NCBI GenBank assembly: GCA_011620135.1
Contig: WOZS01000008.1
Span: forward strand, 4,988-38,873
DNA from: Gammaproteobacteria bacterium
Lineage (GTDB): Bacteria; Pseudomonadota; Gammaproteobacteria; WOZS01
DNA length: 33,886 nucleotides
Reading direction: 5' to 3'
Shown here: positions 25,404 to 32,467 of the stretch, in pieces
How positions within the stretch are numbered: position 1 is the first letter of the stretch
How the letters are laid out: each line of letters opens with the position of its first letter
The notes under the pieces: model-generated
What the model was told of the DNA's origin: nothing
What the model saw: the letters and a program-made list of their open reading frames with translations, nothing else
The model's database searches: none
Position numbers and translations under genes: made by a program

Positions 25404-25982
25404 ATGACCCGGCGACGCTCGCGCTCCCGTAGGCGCCAAGCACCGGCGTGGCTCATGTTGCTGGTGCTGTTGTTGCTGGTGGCGGCGTTGTGGTGGCTGC
25501 AGCAGCGCCCCGCACCGGGAGAAGCATGGCTCACCCGGATCACCGATGGCGACACGGTGCATGTGCGTCTGGGCGATGAGGACAGGACCTTGCGCCTGCT
25601 GTGGATCGATACCCCGGAGAAGTACGCAGGCGCAAGCCTCACCAGCGATGTGCGCCGCTGTGCCTTTCTGGGACATGGGGTACGCCAGCGCCTGCGGCTC
25701 ATGGGACAGCAGGCCTCGGCCTATGCCAGAGGCATGCTGCATGTGGGTGACAGGGTGACCGTGGAGCGTCGCGGCACGGATTATTTCAAGCGCACGCTGG
25801 CTGTGCTCTACACCAAAGAGGGCACGCTCTACAACAAGGCCATCATCGCAGCCGGATATGCCTGCATCTATCGCAAGGCATCTTATCCCCCAGAGCTGGA
25901 AGGGATGATGGCTCAGGCCCGGCGGCAGCGACGCGGGCTGTGGGCCCGGGAACCGGCGCTCATGGCCTGCCTGTGCGGCTAG
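25404..25982 (+). CDS. Membrane-anchored staphylococcal-type thermonuclease
   Basis: This is a 192-residue SNase-fold protein with an Arg-rich N-terminus and one transmembrane helix (about residues 15-32) that should place the nuclease domain outside the cytosol. Catalytic positions are intact: TLRLLWIDTPE supplies Arg64, Asp69 and Glu72, and TDYFKRTLAVLY supplies Arg130 at the place of SNase Arg87. ITDGDTVHV is the usual first strand. The start is ATG 25404, eight bases after GGGAG; GTG 25395 lies inside that site. Likely role: degradation of nucleic acid in the periplasm or outside. Its 3' end faces poxB only nine bases away. Confidence 0.88.
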   Translation: MTRRRSRSRRRQAPAWLMLLVLLLLVAALWWLQQRPAPGEAWLTRITDGDTVHVRLGDEDRTLRLLWIDTPEKYAGASLTSDVRRCAFLGHGVRQRLRLMGQQASAYARGMLHVGDRVTVERRGTDYFKRTLAVLYTKEGTLYNKAIIAAGYACIYRKASYPPELEGMMAQARRQRRGLWAREPALMACLCG

Positions 25983-25991
25983 ATTGGGCTG

Positions 25992-27728
25992 TCAGCGGAA
26001 CAGGTTGGTGCGCGCCAGCTCCACCACCTCCGAACCACGTCCGTTGAGTACTGCCTTCATCATGAACAGGCCGAAGTGCGCCGCCTGGGCAAGGTTGGCC
26101 TTGGGGGGCATCACCAGCTCCAGAGGGTGAACGGCCACATCCAGCAGCGCCGGTCCCGGTGTGGCCAGCAGCCAGTCCAGTGTCTCGGGGAGGTCACCGG
26201 GGTCGGCCACGGCACGCCCCGCATAGCCCATGGCCTGGGCAAGTGCCGCAAAATCCGGATTGACCAGGTCGCAACCGGTATCCAGCTGACCCGCGGCGCG
26301 CTGCTCCAGGGCCACGAAGGCCAGGGACTGGTTGTTGTAGACCACCACCTTCACCGGCAACTGCAGTTGCCGGAGCGTGGCCAGCTCACCCAATAGCATG
26401 GTCAGCCCGCCATCGCCACACAGGGCGATCACCTGCCTTGCCGGGGCCGCGCTCTGGGCCCCGATGGCCTGCACCAGGGCATTGGCCATGGAGCCATGCA
26501 CGAACGAGCCCAGCAGACGACGCTGGCCATTCATGTGCAGGTAACGCGCCGCCCACACCGTGGGCGTGCCCACATCACAGGTGAAAATGGCATCGGCAGC
26601 GGCGCGTTCATCAAGCATCCTGGTGAGGTACTGGGGGTGGACGTGGCTTTCCCCGGGCTTGCCCACCGCCAACTCGTCCAGGTCGCGCCGGGCGTTGCGG
26701 TAATGGTCCTGGGCCGACTTCAAAAAGCGACCAGGGGCAGGCTTGGGTTCCAGTCTGGGCAGCAACGCCTCGATGGTGGCCCCCACGTCACCCACCAGTC
26801 CCATGGCCAATGGGGCGCGGCGTCCCAGTTGCTCGGCGCGGCTGTCAATCTGCACGATGCTGGCATCCTGCGGATAAAAGTCACGATAGGGGAAGTCCGT
26901 GCCCAGCATGAGCAGCGCGTCACAGTCGTTCATGGCATGGTAGCCCGAGGCAAAACCGATCAGGCCGGTCATGCCCACATCGAAGGGATTGTCGTACTCG
27001 AGCCACTCCTTGCCGCCCAGGGCATGCACCACAGGGGCCTGCAAGCGCTCGGCCAGGGAGAGCACCGCGCCGCGCGCTGTCGCACAGCCACGACCGCAGA
27101 GCAGGGTGATGCGTTTGGCAGCGCGCAGCAATCCGGCCAGGCGATCCAGTTCCTGGGCTGCTGGCTCCAGGCGTGGCACCGTCTGCCTGGCAAGCCAGCC
27201 GAGGTCTCCCAGGGGTGTCTCCACGGTGGCCATGGCAAGATCGCCGGGGATGATCAGCACCGCCACGCCCTTGAGAGCGATGGCATGCTGCAAGGCCTGG
27301 ATCAGCAGCCGCGGCATCTGGCTCGGGCTCGAGACGGCGGCACAGAAATGGCTGCATTCCGCAAAGAGTTGCTCGGGGCGGGTCTCCTGGAAATAGCCGC
27401 TGCCAAGCTCGCTGCTGGGAATCTGGGCGGCGATGGCCAGTACCGGCGCGCGGCTGCGATGGGCGTCATACAGGCCGTTGATCAGGTGCAGGTTGCCTGG
27501 CCCGCAGCTGCCGGCACACACTGCGATGTGGTCTGTGAGCTGGGCTTCGGCGCTTGCGGCAAAGGCGGCCGCCTCCTCATGGCGCACCCCGGCCCAGTGT
27601 AACCGCTCCGAAAGGCGCACCTCGTCCACGATGCCGTTCAGGGAATCGCCCACCACGCCATAGAGGCGTTCTACTCCCAGCTGTTCCAGGGCGGCAACGA
27701 TCATCTGGGCCATGGTCGCTCTGCTCAT
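25992..27728 (-). CDS. poxB: Pyruvate dehydrogenase (quinone), PoxB type
   Basis: PoxB decarboxylates pyruvate to acetate and CO2 with TPP and FAD, passing electrons to ubiquinone at the membrane. The 578-residue protein matches E. coli PoxB along its whole length as I recall it: GVVGDSLNGIVDEV, RHEEAAAFAASAEAQ with the TPP-activating Glu near 51, CAGSCGPGNLHLINGLYDAHR, GSGYFQETRPEQLFAECSH, KEWLEYDNPFDVGMTG, FTCDVGTPTVWAARYL and the TPP/Mg motif CGDGGLTMLLGEL...VYNN. The C-terminal helix GRGSEVVELARTNLFR matches the lipid-activated membrane-binding tail of E. coli PoxB (ends TNWLR). AAGGAG precedes ATG 27728. It diverges from the DUF969 gene. Confidence 0.95.
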   Translation of the reverse strand: MSRATMAQMIVAALEQLGVERLYGVVGDSLNGIVDEVRLSERLHWAGVRHEEAAAFAASAEAQLTDHIAVCAGSCGPGNLHLINGLYDAHRSRAPVLAIAAQIPSSELGSGYFQETRPEQLFAECSHFCAAVSSPSQMPRLLIQALQHAIALKGVAVLIIPGDLAMATVETPLGDLGWLARQTVPRLEPAAQELDRLAGLLRAAKRITLLCGRGCATARGAVLSLAERLQAPVVHALGGKEWLEYDNPFDVGMTGLIGFASGYHAMNDCDALLMLGTDFPYRDFYPQDASIVQIDSRAEQLGRRAPLAMGLVGDVGATIEALLPRLEPKPAPGRFLKSAQDHYRNARRDLDELAVGKPGESHVHPQYLTRMLDERAAADAIFTCDVGTPTVWAARYLHMNGQRRLLGSFVHGSMANALVQAIGAQSAAPARQVIALCGDGGLTMLLGELATLRQLQLPVKVVVYNNQSLAFVALEQRAAGQLDTGCDLVNPDFAALAQAMGYAGRAVADPGDLPETLDWLLATPGPALLDVAVHPLELVMPPKANLAQAAHFGLFMMKAVLNGRGSEVVELARTNLFR

Positions 27729-27888
27729 CGCCTTGCTCCTTGTGGGGACCTCAAGGCTTCATGGTACCAACAAAGAGCATATTGTGGGCGACTATTGGGG
27801 GTGACCCACCGGGCACAAGGCTTGCATGAGTTGTTTGCATGGGCATTCTAGCCGCGCCATCAGACACATCCTGGGAGCAGGCGGGCCG

Positions 27889-28554
27889 ATGATGCTGCTG
27901 GGTTTGCTGGTGTTGGTGCTGGGGCTGGCCCGGGGATGGCCCCCCCTGCCGGTGGTCACTGCGGCGAGCCTGGGTGTGGCCCTGGGGTCCGCCATGGCCG
28001 TGGAGCAATGGCTGGCCGTACTGGGTGAGCAGTTCAGCAAAAACCGCTTCGTGGCGTTGACCTGGCTCGTGCTGCCGCTGATCGGGGTGCTGGAGCGCTA
28101 CGGCCTGCAGCATCATGCCAGGGCCATGGTCCAGCGGCTGCATCGCCTGGGCGCATCCCGGTTGCTGATCCTCTATCTGCTCATCCGCCAGCTGGGTGCC
28201 GCGGTGGGGCTGGCCAGCCTGGGAGGCCAGGCGCAGATGGTGCGCCCTGTGGTGTTGCCCATGGCCCAGGCCGCCTTGGAGCGTCATGGTCGGTGCCCAC
28301 CCCATGTTCTGCAGCAGCTGGCGGCCCATGCCGCGGCAGTGGACAACATCGGGCTTTTTTTCGGTGAGGATGTCTTCATGGCCATGGGCTCCATTCTTTT
28401 GGCCCAGGCCGTTTTGGTGCAGCAGGGAATCCCGGTGGAGCCCTGGCAGCTGGCAGTTTGGTCCATGCCCACAGCCATGGCGGCGGCCGCCTTGCACAGT
28501 GGCCGCCTGCTGGCTCTGGGGCGGGCCTGGCGACGTGCTATGGACAAGGGGTGA
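27889..28554 (+). CDS. DUF969 membrane protein, putative 5-oxoproline transporter subunit
   Basis: This 221-residue integral membrane protein has about five hydrophobic helices. It matches DUF969 as I know the family: MMLLGLLVLVLGLARG at the start, NRFVALTWLVLPLIGVLERYGL near residues 54-75, SRLLILYLLIRQLGAAVGLASLGGQAQMVRPVVLPMA, then DNIGLFFGEDVFMAMGSILL. The start at ATG 27889 agrees with the family; ATG 27826 would add 21 polar residues. Database families describe DUF969 and DUF979 as two subunits of a 5-oxoproline (pyroglutamate) transporter, an assignment I recall as resting largely on gene context. The DUF979 start overlaps its stop (GTGA). Confidence 0.85.
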   Translation: MMLLGLLVLVLGLARGWPPLPVVTAASLGVALGSAMAVEQWLAVLGEQFSKNRFVALTWLVLPLIGVLERYGLQHHARAMVQRLHRLGASRLLILYLLIRQLGAAVGLASLGGQAQMVRPVVLPMAQAALERHGRCPPHVLQQLAAHAAAVDNIGLFFGEDVFMAMGSILLAQAVLVQQGIPVEPWQLAVWSMPTAMAAAALHSGRLLALGRAWRRAMDKG

Positions 28555-29522
28555 CCAACGCCCAGGCAACAGGCGGCCTCGATGCCCTGGAGCCTGCCTA
28601 CCAGGTAGCAGGGCTTTTTCTGGCCTTGGTCGCAGCCGGTTGCTGGCTGGACCGCTCAGGAGAACACCGCCTGGGCCGCGCGGTATTCTGGGGGCTCTAT
28701 GCGCTGAGCTTCCTGGCTGGCAGCTGGCTCGATGCCACGGCCAACGGCGCGCTGGTGGTGGCCCTGGTGGCCGCCTCCTGCCTGCTGCCGTCCCGCCCCG
28801 GCAGGTTGCCTGCTGGTCAGGCACCGGTGCTGCTGTCGGCACCATGGCGCCTGGTGCTGCCGATCTTCCTGCTTCCCATGCTGACCGCAGCAGGGGTGTT
28901 GGCCATCCACATCCTGGCCCAGCATGGCCTGCCGATCACCAGCCGCCAGCAGAGCACGCCTGTTGCCCTGGTGGCGGCCGCTTTGATGTCATTGCTGGCG
29001 GCCATGGCGCTGCTGCGCGCCCCCCTGGATATGGCGATCCATCAGGGGAGACGGCTGCTTGACGCCATTGGGCCTGTGGCGGTGCTGCCCCAATTGCTGG
29101 CTTCCTTCGGTACGGTGCTGGCCCAGGCCGGGCTGGGACAGACCATCACCGCGACCCTGGCCAGGGCATGGCCCCAGCCGGAGCCGTGGCTGGCCGTGCT
29201 GCTCTATGGTGGCGGCATGGTCCTGTTGACCGTGCTGCTGGGCAACGCCTTTGCCGCCTTTCCCATCATGACCGTGGGTGTGGCGTTACCCATGCTGGTG
29301 CAGCAGCACCATGCCGATCCAGCGGCCACGGCTGCTGTGGGCATGCTCTGCGGTTATTGTGGCACCTTGCTCTCGCCGCTGGCGGCCAACTTCAACCTGG
29401 TGCCCGTGGGGCTGCTGGGGCTCGATGATCGCCTCGCGGTGATCAAGGCGCAGGCTCCCACGGCGATCATGCTCTTGCTGGTCAACCTGTTGCTGCTCGC
29501 CCTGGTGATCCCCCATGGCTGA
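28551..29522 (+). CDS. DUF979 membrane protein, putative 5-oxoproline transporter subunit
   Basis: This 323-residue polytopic membrane protein has about nine to ten helices. It starts at GTG 28551, overlapping the DUF969 stop, so the two are coupled and probably form one transporter. DUF979-like features are EPAYQVAGLFLALVAAGCWLDRS near the N-terminus, FWGLYALSFLAGSWL, LPQLLASFGTVLAQAGLGQTI, LLGNAFAAFPIMTVGVALPMLV and the conserved GMLCGYCGTLLSPLAANFNLVPVGLL near residues 260-295, resembling substrate-site motifs of gluconate/C4-dicarboxylate-type carriers. Substrate assignment to 5-oxoproline is inference from family naming; no 5-oxoprolinase or pyroglutamyl peptidase gene is in this window. 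Confidence 0.84.
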   Translation: MTNAQATGGLDALEPAYQVAGLFLALVAAGCWLDRSGEHRLGRAVFWGLYALSFLAGSWLDATANGALVVALVAASCLLPSRPGRLPAGQAPVLLSAPWRLVLPIFLLPMLTAAGVLAIHILAQHGLPITSRQQSTPVALVAAALMSLLAAMALLRAPLDMAIHQGRRLLDAIGPVAVLPQLLASFGTVLAQAGLGQTITATLARAWPQPEPWLAVLLYGGGMVLLTVLLGNAFAAFPIMTVGVALPMLVQQHHADPAATAAVGMLCGYCGTLLSPLAANFNLVPVGLLGLDDRLAVIKAQAPTAIMLLLVNLLLLALVIPHG

Positions 29523-30537
29523 GCCGACCCTGACTGCGGCATGGGCCGAGCACCTCGCCGAGATGGCGTTGGGCCACGTGCAGCGCATCTATCCTTGCAA
29601 GCTGGATCACGTGCTGGCAGGCCCCGAGGATCTGCAGGCCCCGCAATCCCTGCATCCTGTGTTCCATGGTAGTTTCGACTGGCATTCCTGCGTGCACGGC
29701 TACTGGCTGCTGGCGCGGCTCTTGGGGCGCTTTCCCGGATTGCCGCAGCGTCCGGCCATCGAGACCTTGTTTGCCAGCATGTTGCGCCCCGAACTGGTGG
29801 CCGGGGAATGCGCCTATTTCCAGCAAGCCGCCCATGGAACAGCCGAGCGGCCCTATGGCTGGGGTTGGCTGTTGGCGCTGACCGCTGAACTCAGGCGGCT
29901 TGCCGCCCTGGATCCCAGGCACAGCGCCTGGCATGAGGCGCTGTGCCCCCTGGCCGACCTGCTGGCGCATAAATTGCGCGTTTACCTGGAACGCCTCGGC
30001 TATCCTGTGCGCTGGGGCAATCATGGCAACAGCGCTTGCGCCATGACCCTGGGCTGGGTCTATAGCGTTGCCTGTGGGGATGCCATCCTGCGGGCATGCA
30101 TCGCATCCCGGGCACGGGACTGGTTTCTGGCCGACCGTCAGGTGGAGGGCATGGAGCCATGCGGCGAGGATTTTCTCTCACCGACGCTCACAACGGCGTT
30201 GCTCATGACCCATGTCATGGAAAAAGATGCTCTGCCATCCTGGCTGGATGGCTTCTGGCCTGGGCTCGCCGCAGGGCAGGGCGCTGTGCTCCTGGAGCCT
30301 GCGCTGGTGTCCGATCGCAGTGATGGCAAGCTGGCTCACCTCGATGGGCTCAACCTGAGTCGTGCCTGGATGCTGCGTCACCTGGCCCGGTGCTGGCCTC
30401 GGCACCAGCAAGTGCTTGGCCGGGCAGGCTGTGTCCAGTTGACCGCCAGCCTGCCTCATCTGGCCGATGACTACAGTGGCAGCCATTGGCTCGCCACCTT
30501 TGCCCTGCTGGCCCTGGATGCCGGCTCGCCCCTCTAG
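29515..30537 (+). CDS. DUF2891 family protein, function unknown
   Basis: This 340-residue protein has no signal peptide or membrane helix, so it is probably cytosolic. It resembles DUF2891 by FHGSFDWHSCVHGYWLLARLL (residues 50-70), RWGNHGNSACAM (166-176), CGEDFLSPTL (216-225) and HLDGLNLSRAWML (275-287). These His-, Asp-, Glu- and Trp-rich motifs spread along a helical chain look like the active site of an alpha/alpha-barrel enzyme, but no reaction is established. The ATG overlaps the DUF979 stop by eight bases, so it is tightly coupled to the transporter pair and may act on the imported compound. Helical-barrel fold and enzymatic role are inference. Confidence 0.8.
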   Translation: MAEPTLTAAWAEHLAEMALGHVQRIYPCKLDHVLAGPEDLQAPQSLHPVFHGSFDWHSCVHGYWLLARLLGRFPGLPQRPAIETLFASMLRPELVAGECAYFQQAAHGTAERPYGWGWLLALTAELRRLAALDPRHSAWHEALCPLADLLAHKLRVYLERLGYPVRWGNHGNSACAMTLGWVYSVACGDAILRACIASRARDWFLADRQVEGMEPCGEDFLSPTLTTALLMTHVMEKDALPSWLDGFWPGLAAGQGAVLLEPALVSDRSDGKLAHLDGLNLSRAWMLRHLARCWPRHQQVLGRAGCVQLTASLPHLADDYSGSHWLATFALLALDAGSPL

Positions 30538-30579
30538 TTGAAGGACCGGCCAACATTACTGAATCCTGAATGCTGGCCC

Positions 30580-31491
30580 TCAGAGCTTCTGCAGGGCCTG
30601 GTGCACCGCCTCTTCGTTGACCACCTGCAGTTCCTGGCTGCTCATCCTGCCATCTGTTGTGGCCGCCAGATGGAAAAAGCGCAACGTGTCGTGCAGCATG
30701 GCCAGCCGCACGGTCAGCTCCAGGCGCTCCTCGGACAGGCCATAATGGTTCATCACCGCGTTGCGTTGCGCCTGGTCCAGGGATGCCGCCGGGGTCACGA
30801 CCACGGTGACTTGTTCCTGCCAGGCGCGATCGGCTTCTTCGCCATGCTGCTCTTCTGTGCTCTGCCCCGGGGGGAAGGGTGGCGGGGTCTTGGTGATGCT
30901 GAGTGATGTCTTGGTGATGCTGTGTAGAGGAATGTCGGTAAAGCCCTTGGCCTGCTCGCTATAGCAGCGCGCATGCCAGCGATAGCCATTCCACACCAGG
31001 GTGTGCGGCCAGATCACGTCCAAGACCCTGTCTTGATGCTGCTCGAAGGTTGCTTCCAGGGCTTCCTTGTGCACGATGGCCCGCACCACATGACGCACCA
31101 CCACCAGCGCGATGCTCGGCCCCAACGGCTCTACACAGGCTGTGACAGGCGGGGTGCGCAACAGGATGACCGACACCGATGAACGCGCGCAGCGCAGCGC
31201 CGAGAGCAGCGTGCTGCCATTGGTATCCGGCAGGAAGATGGGGTCGAATGCCTCGCTGGCCAGGTAGCAGCGCTGTGAGGGATCGTAGTGCAGATTGTGG
31301 GGGCGCATGGCCCGGTAGCGGGAGATATCCCGCGAGGCCTGCACCCGCTTGATGCCGAAGATGGCCTGCAGGTCGTTGGTCTGCAGCCGCCCGGTCAACA
31401 GGCAATTGGCCTCCAGCAACGTCAGGCGCTGGCGCACATCCCATTTCAGATCGATGGGCAGGTTTGCTTCATTCATGATGGCTGGGCCCAT
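30580..31491 (-). CDS. WYL-domain transcriptional regulator, BrxR/CapW-like
   Basis: This 303-residue regulator has a winged helix-turn-helix N-terminus (KWDVRQRLTLLEANCLLTGRLQTNDLQAIF and QASRDISRYRAMRP, residues 16-64), a middle region, a WYL domain around 163-193 (HTLVWNGYRWHARCYSE...FTDIPLHSI) and a C-terminal WCX-like part. The WDVRQRL opening and HNLHYDPSQRCYLASEAFDP resemble the BrxR/CapW branch that controls BREX and CBASS defence loci; WYL proteins sense nucleotides or nucleic acid ligands. ATG 31491 has AGGA five bases upstream; 31476 and 31539 are alternatives. No defence gene is adjacent: trmB lies upstream in the same direction after an AT-rich gap, and DUF2891 converges on its 3' end. 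Confidence 0.83.
   Translation of the reverse strand: MGPAIMNEANLPIDLKWDVRQRLTLLEANCLLTGRLQTNDLQAIFGIKRVQASRDISRYRAMRPHNLHYDPSQRCYLASEAFDPIFLPDTNGSTLLSALRCARSSVSVILLRTPPVTACVEPLGPSIALVVVRHVVRAIVHKEALEATFEQHQDRVLDVIWPHTLVWNGYRWHARCYSEQAKGFTDIPLHSITKTSLSITKTPPPFPPGQSTEEQHGEEADRAWQEQVTVVVTPAASLDQAQRNAVMNHYGLSEERLELTVRLAMLHDTLRFFHLAATTDGRMSSQELQVVNEEAVHQALQKL
30887..30928. repeat. In-frame 21-bp tandem duplication inside the WYL regulator gene
   Basis: GTCTTGGTGATGCT occurs at 30887-30900 and again at 30908-30921, a period of 21 bases, and flanking bases are partly shared. It encodes the seven-residue repeat SITKTSL-SITKTPP near residues 191-204, in the linker between the WYL and C-terminal domains. 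The exact 14-base match suggests a fairly recent duplication. Confidence 0.75.
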
Positions 31492-31814
31492 AGTTTTCCT
31501 AAAGTACTCTTCATAAGTGACCGATAATACACTTACCATTTCGGCAACGCTGACATCCTGCTCCAGGCGCCCATTTCAGTTCATACATTTCTGCTTCATT
31601 TTATATTATCCATGCCATGGATGCAATGCATATAACAGCAGCGCTCATCTGTTTTTAGCTATTTGTTGCTGTGCTGGCAAAGTGAACTGAGAACCATTAT
31701 ATGATGACAATAGAAATAAGGTCCAAGAAAATACGCGCACCACATATATGAGGCATAGACCTTTCTGAGGGTTGGCACGGCCTGCGCAGGAGGCAGGCAG
31801 GGGCATGGTGATGC
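31492..31814. other. AT-rich gene-free stretch between the WYL regulator and trmB
   Basis: These 323 bases contain no convincing gene. The part from about 31560 to 31760 is visibly much richer in A and T than the rest of the window. It holds the operator-like dyad at 31514-31535 and a distant inverted pair TCAGTTCA (31576-31583) / TGAACTGA (31683-31690), with CCATT outside each arm (31571-31575 and 31694-31698). A short hairpin-forming GCCTGC/GCAGGC pair lies near 31779-31797, beside the 3' end of trmB. The composition suggests foreign origin or a relic of a lost element; no transposase or RNA gene is recognisable. Confidence 0.5.
31514..31535. promoter_or_regulatory. Palindromic operator candidate upstream of the WYL regulator
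   Basis: TAAGTG (31514-31519) and CACTTA (31530-31535) form a perfect 6-bp dyad with a 10-base centre, 22 bp in all, ending 22 bases upstream of the chosen start at 31491. On the minus strand the centre contains TATTAT, a possible -10. BrxR/CapW regulators are known to bind inverted repeats in their own promoters, so autorepression is a reasonable inference. Confidence 0.5.
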
Positions 31815-32462
31815 CTAACGCTTGCGGAAGGCCAGCTCGGTAACACCTTGGCCCAGGCGTGCTGCGCGTCTATGATACTTGCTTTCCGGTCGGGGCAGGG
31901 TGGGCGTTGCCTCCAGGGTCCCATGGGCCTCTAGTACCTGCTGCATGGCCACGGCATAGGCGGCATCGTCGGTGGCCAGCTGCCAGTGTGCCCCGGGCTT
32001 GAGGCGCGGCACCACGGCAGCCACGAAATCAGGCTCGATGAGGCGGCGCTTGTGGTGGCGCTTCTTGGGCCACGGGTCTGGAAACAGCGTCAGCAGCCGG
32101 TCGATGCTCCCTGGTTGCAGGCGGGCCATGACCTGACGGGCATCCTCCACAGCGAGACGCACATGATGCAGCCCTTCTGCGGCAAGCGCCATGGCAAGCC
32201 GGCCCACGCCGGGTCGGTAGACCTCGATGCCTAAAAAAGCCATCTCTGGATGGGCGCGCGCCAGCTCCAGCAGTACCGCCCCATCCCCGCAGCCTACCTC
32301 CACCACCAGTGGGCAGGCCTTACCAAAAAGGGCTGAGGCATCCAGCATGCCCTCAGGGGCGGCAAAGGTCGGCAGGCAATGGTCGAGGGCGCGGCGCTGT
32401 CCCGGGGTGAGCCGCCCTTGGTGGCGCACATAGCTGCGAGGCAGCTGCCCAGGATCAGGCAC
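31815..32462 (-). CDS. trmB: tRNA (guanine-N7-)-methyltransferase
   Basis: TrmB makes m7G46 in the variable loop of tRNAs using SAM. The 215-residue protein opens with SYVRHQGRLTPGQRRALD, carries the SAM-binding motif VVEVGCGDGAVLLELARAHPE, GIEVYRPGVGRL, and the signature LLTLFPDPWPKKRHHKRRLI. It ends with the TrmB-typical SKYHRRAARLGQGVTELAF. The start is GTG 32462, five bases after the thiG stop; no ATG fits and no strong ribosome site is visible, so translational coupling is likely. thiS-thiG-trmB is a common proteobacterial order. Confidence 0.95.
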   Translation of the reverse strand: MPDPGQLPRSYVRHQGRLTPGQRRALDHCLPTFAAPEGMLDASALFGKACPLVVEVGCGDGAVLLELARAHPEMAFLGIEVYRPGVGRLAMALAAEGLHHVRLAVEDARQVMARLQPGSIDRLLTLFPDPWPKKRHHKRRLIEPDFVAAVVPRLKPGAHWQLATDDAAYAVAMQQVLEAHGTLEATPTLPRPESKYHRRAARLGQGVTELAFRKR

Positions 32463-32467
32463 GGTGT

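Noticed and set aside
31697-31924. 75-codon minus-strand frame spanning the AT-rich gap and the end of trmB
   Set aside because: Mostly an out-of-frame reading of trmB; no ribosome site or motif supports it.
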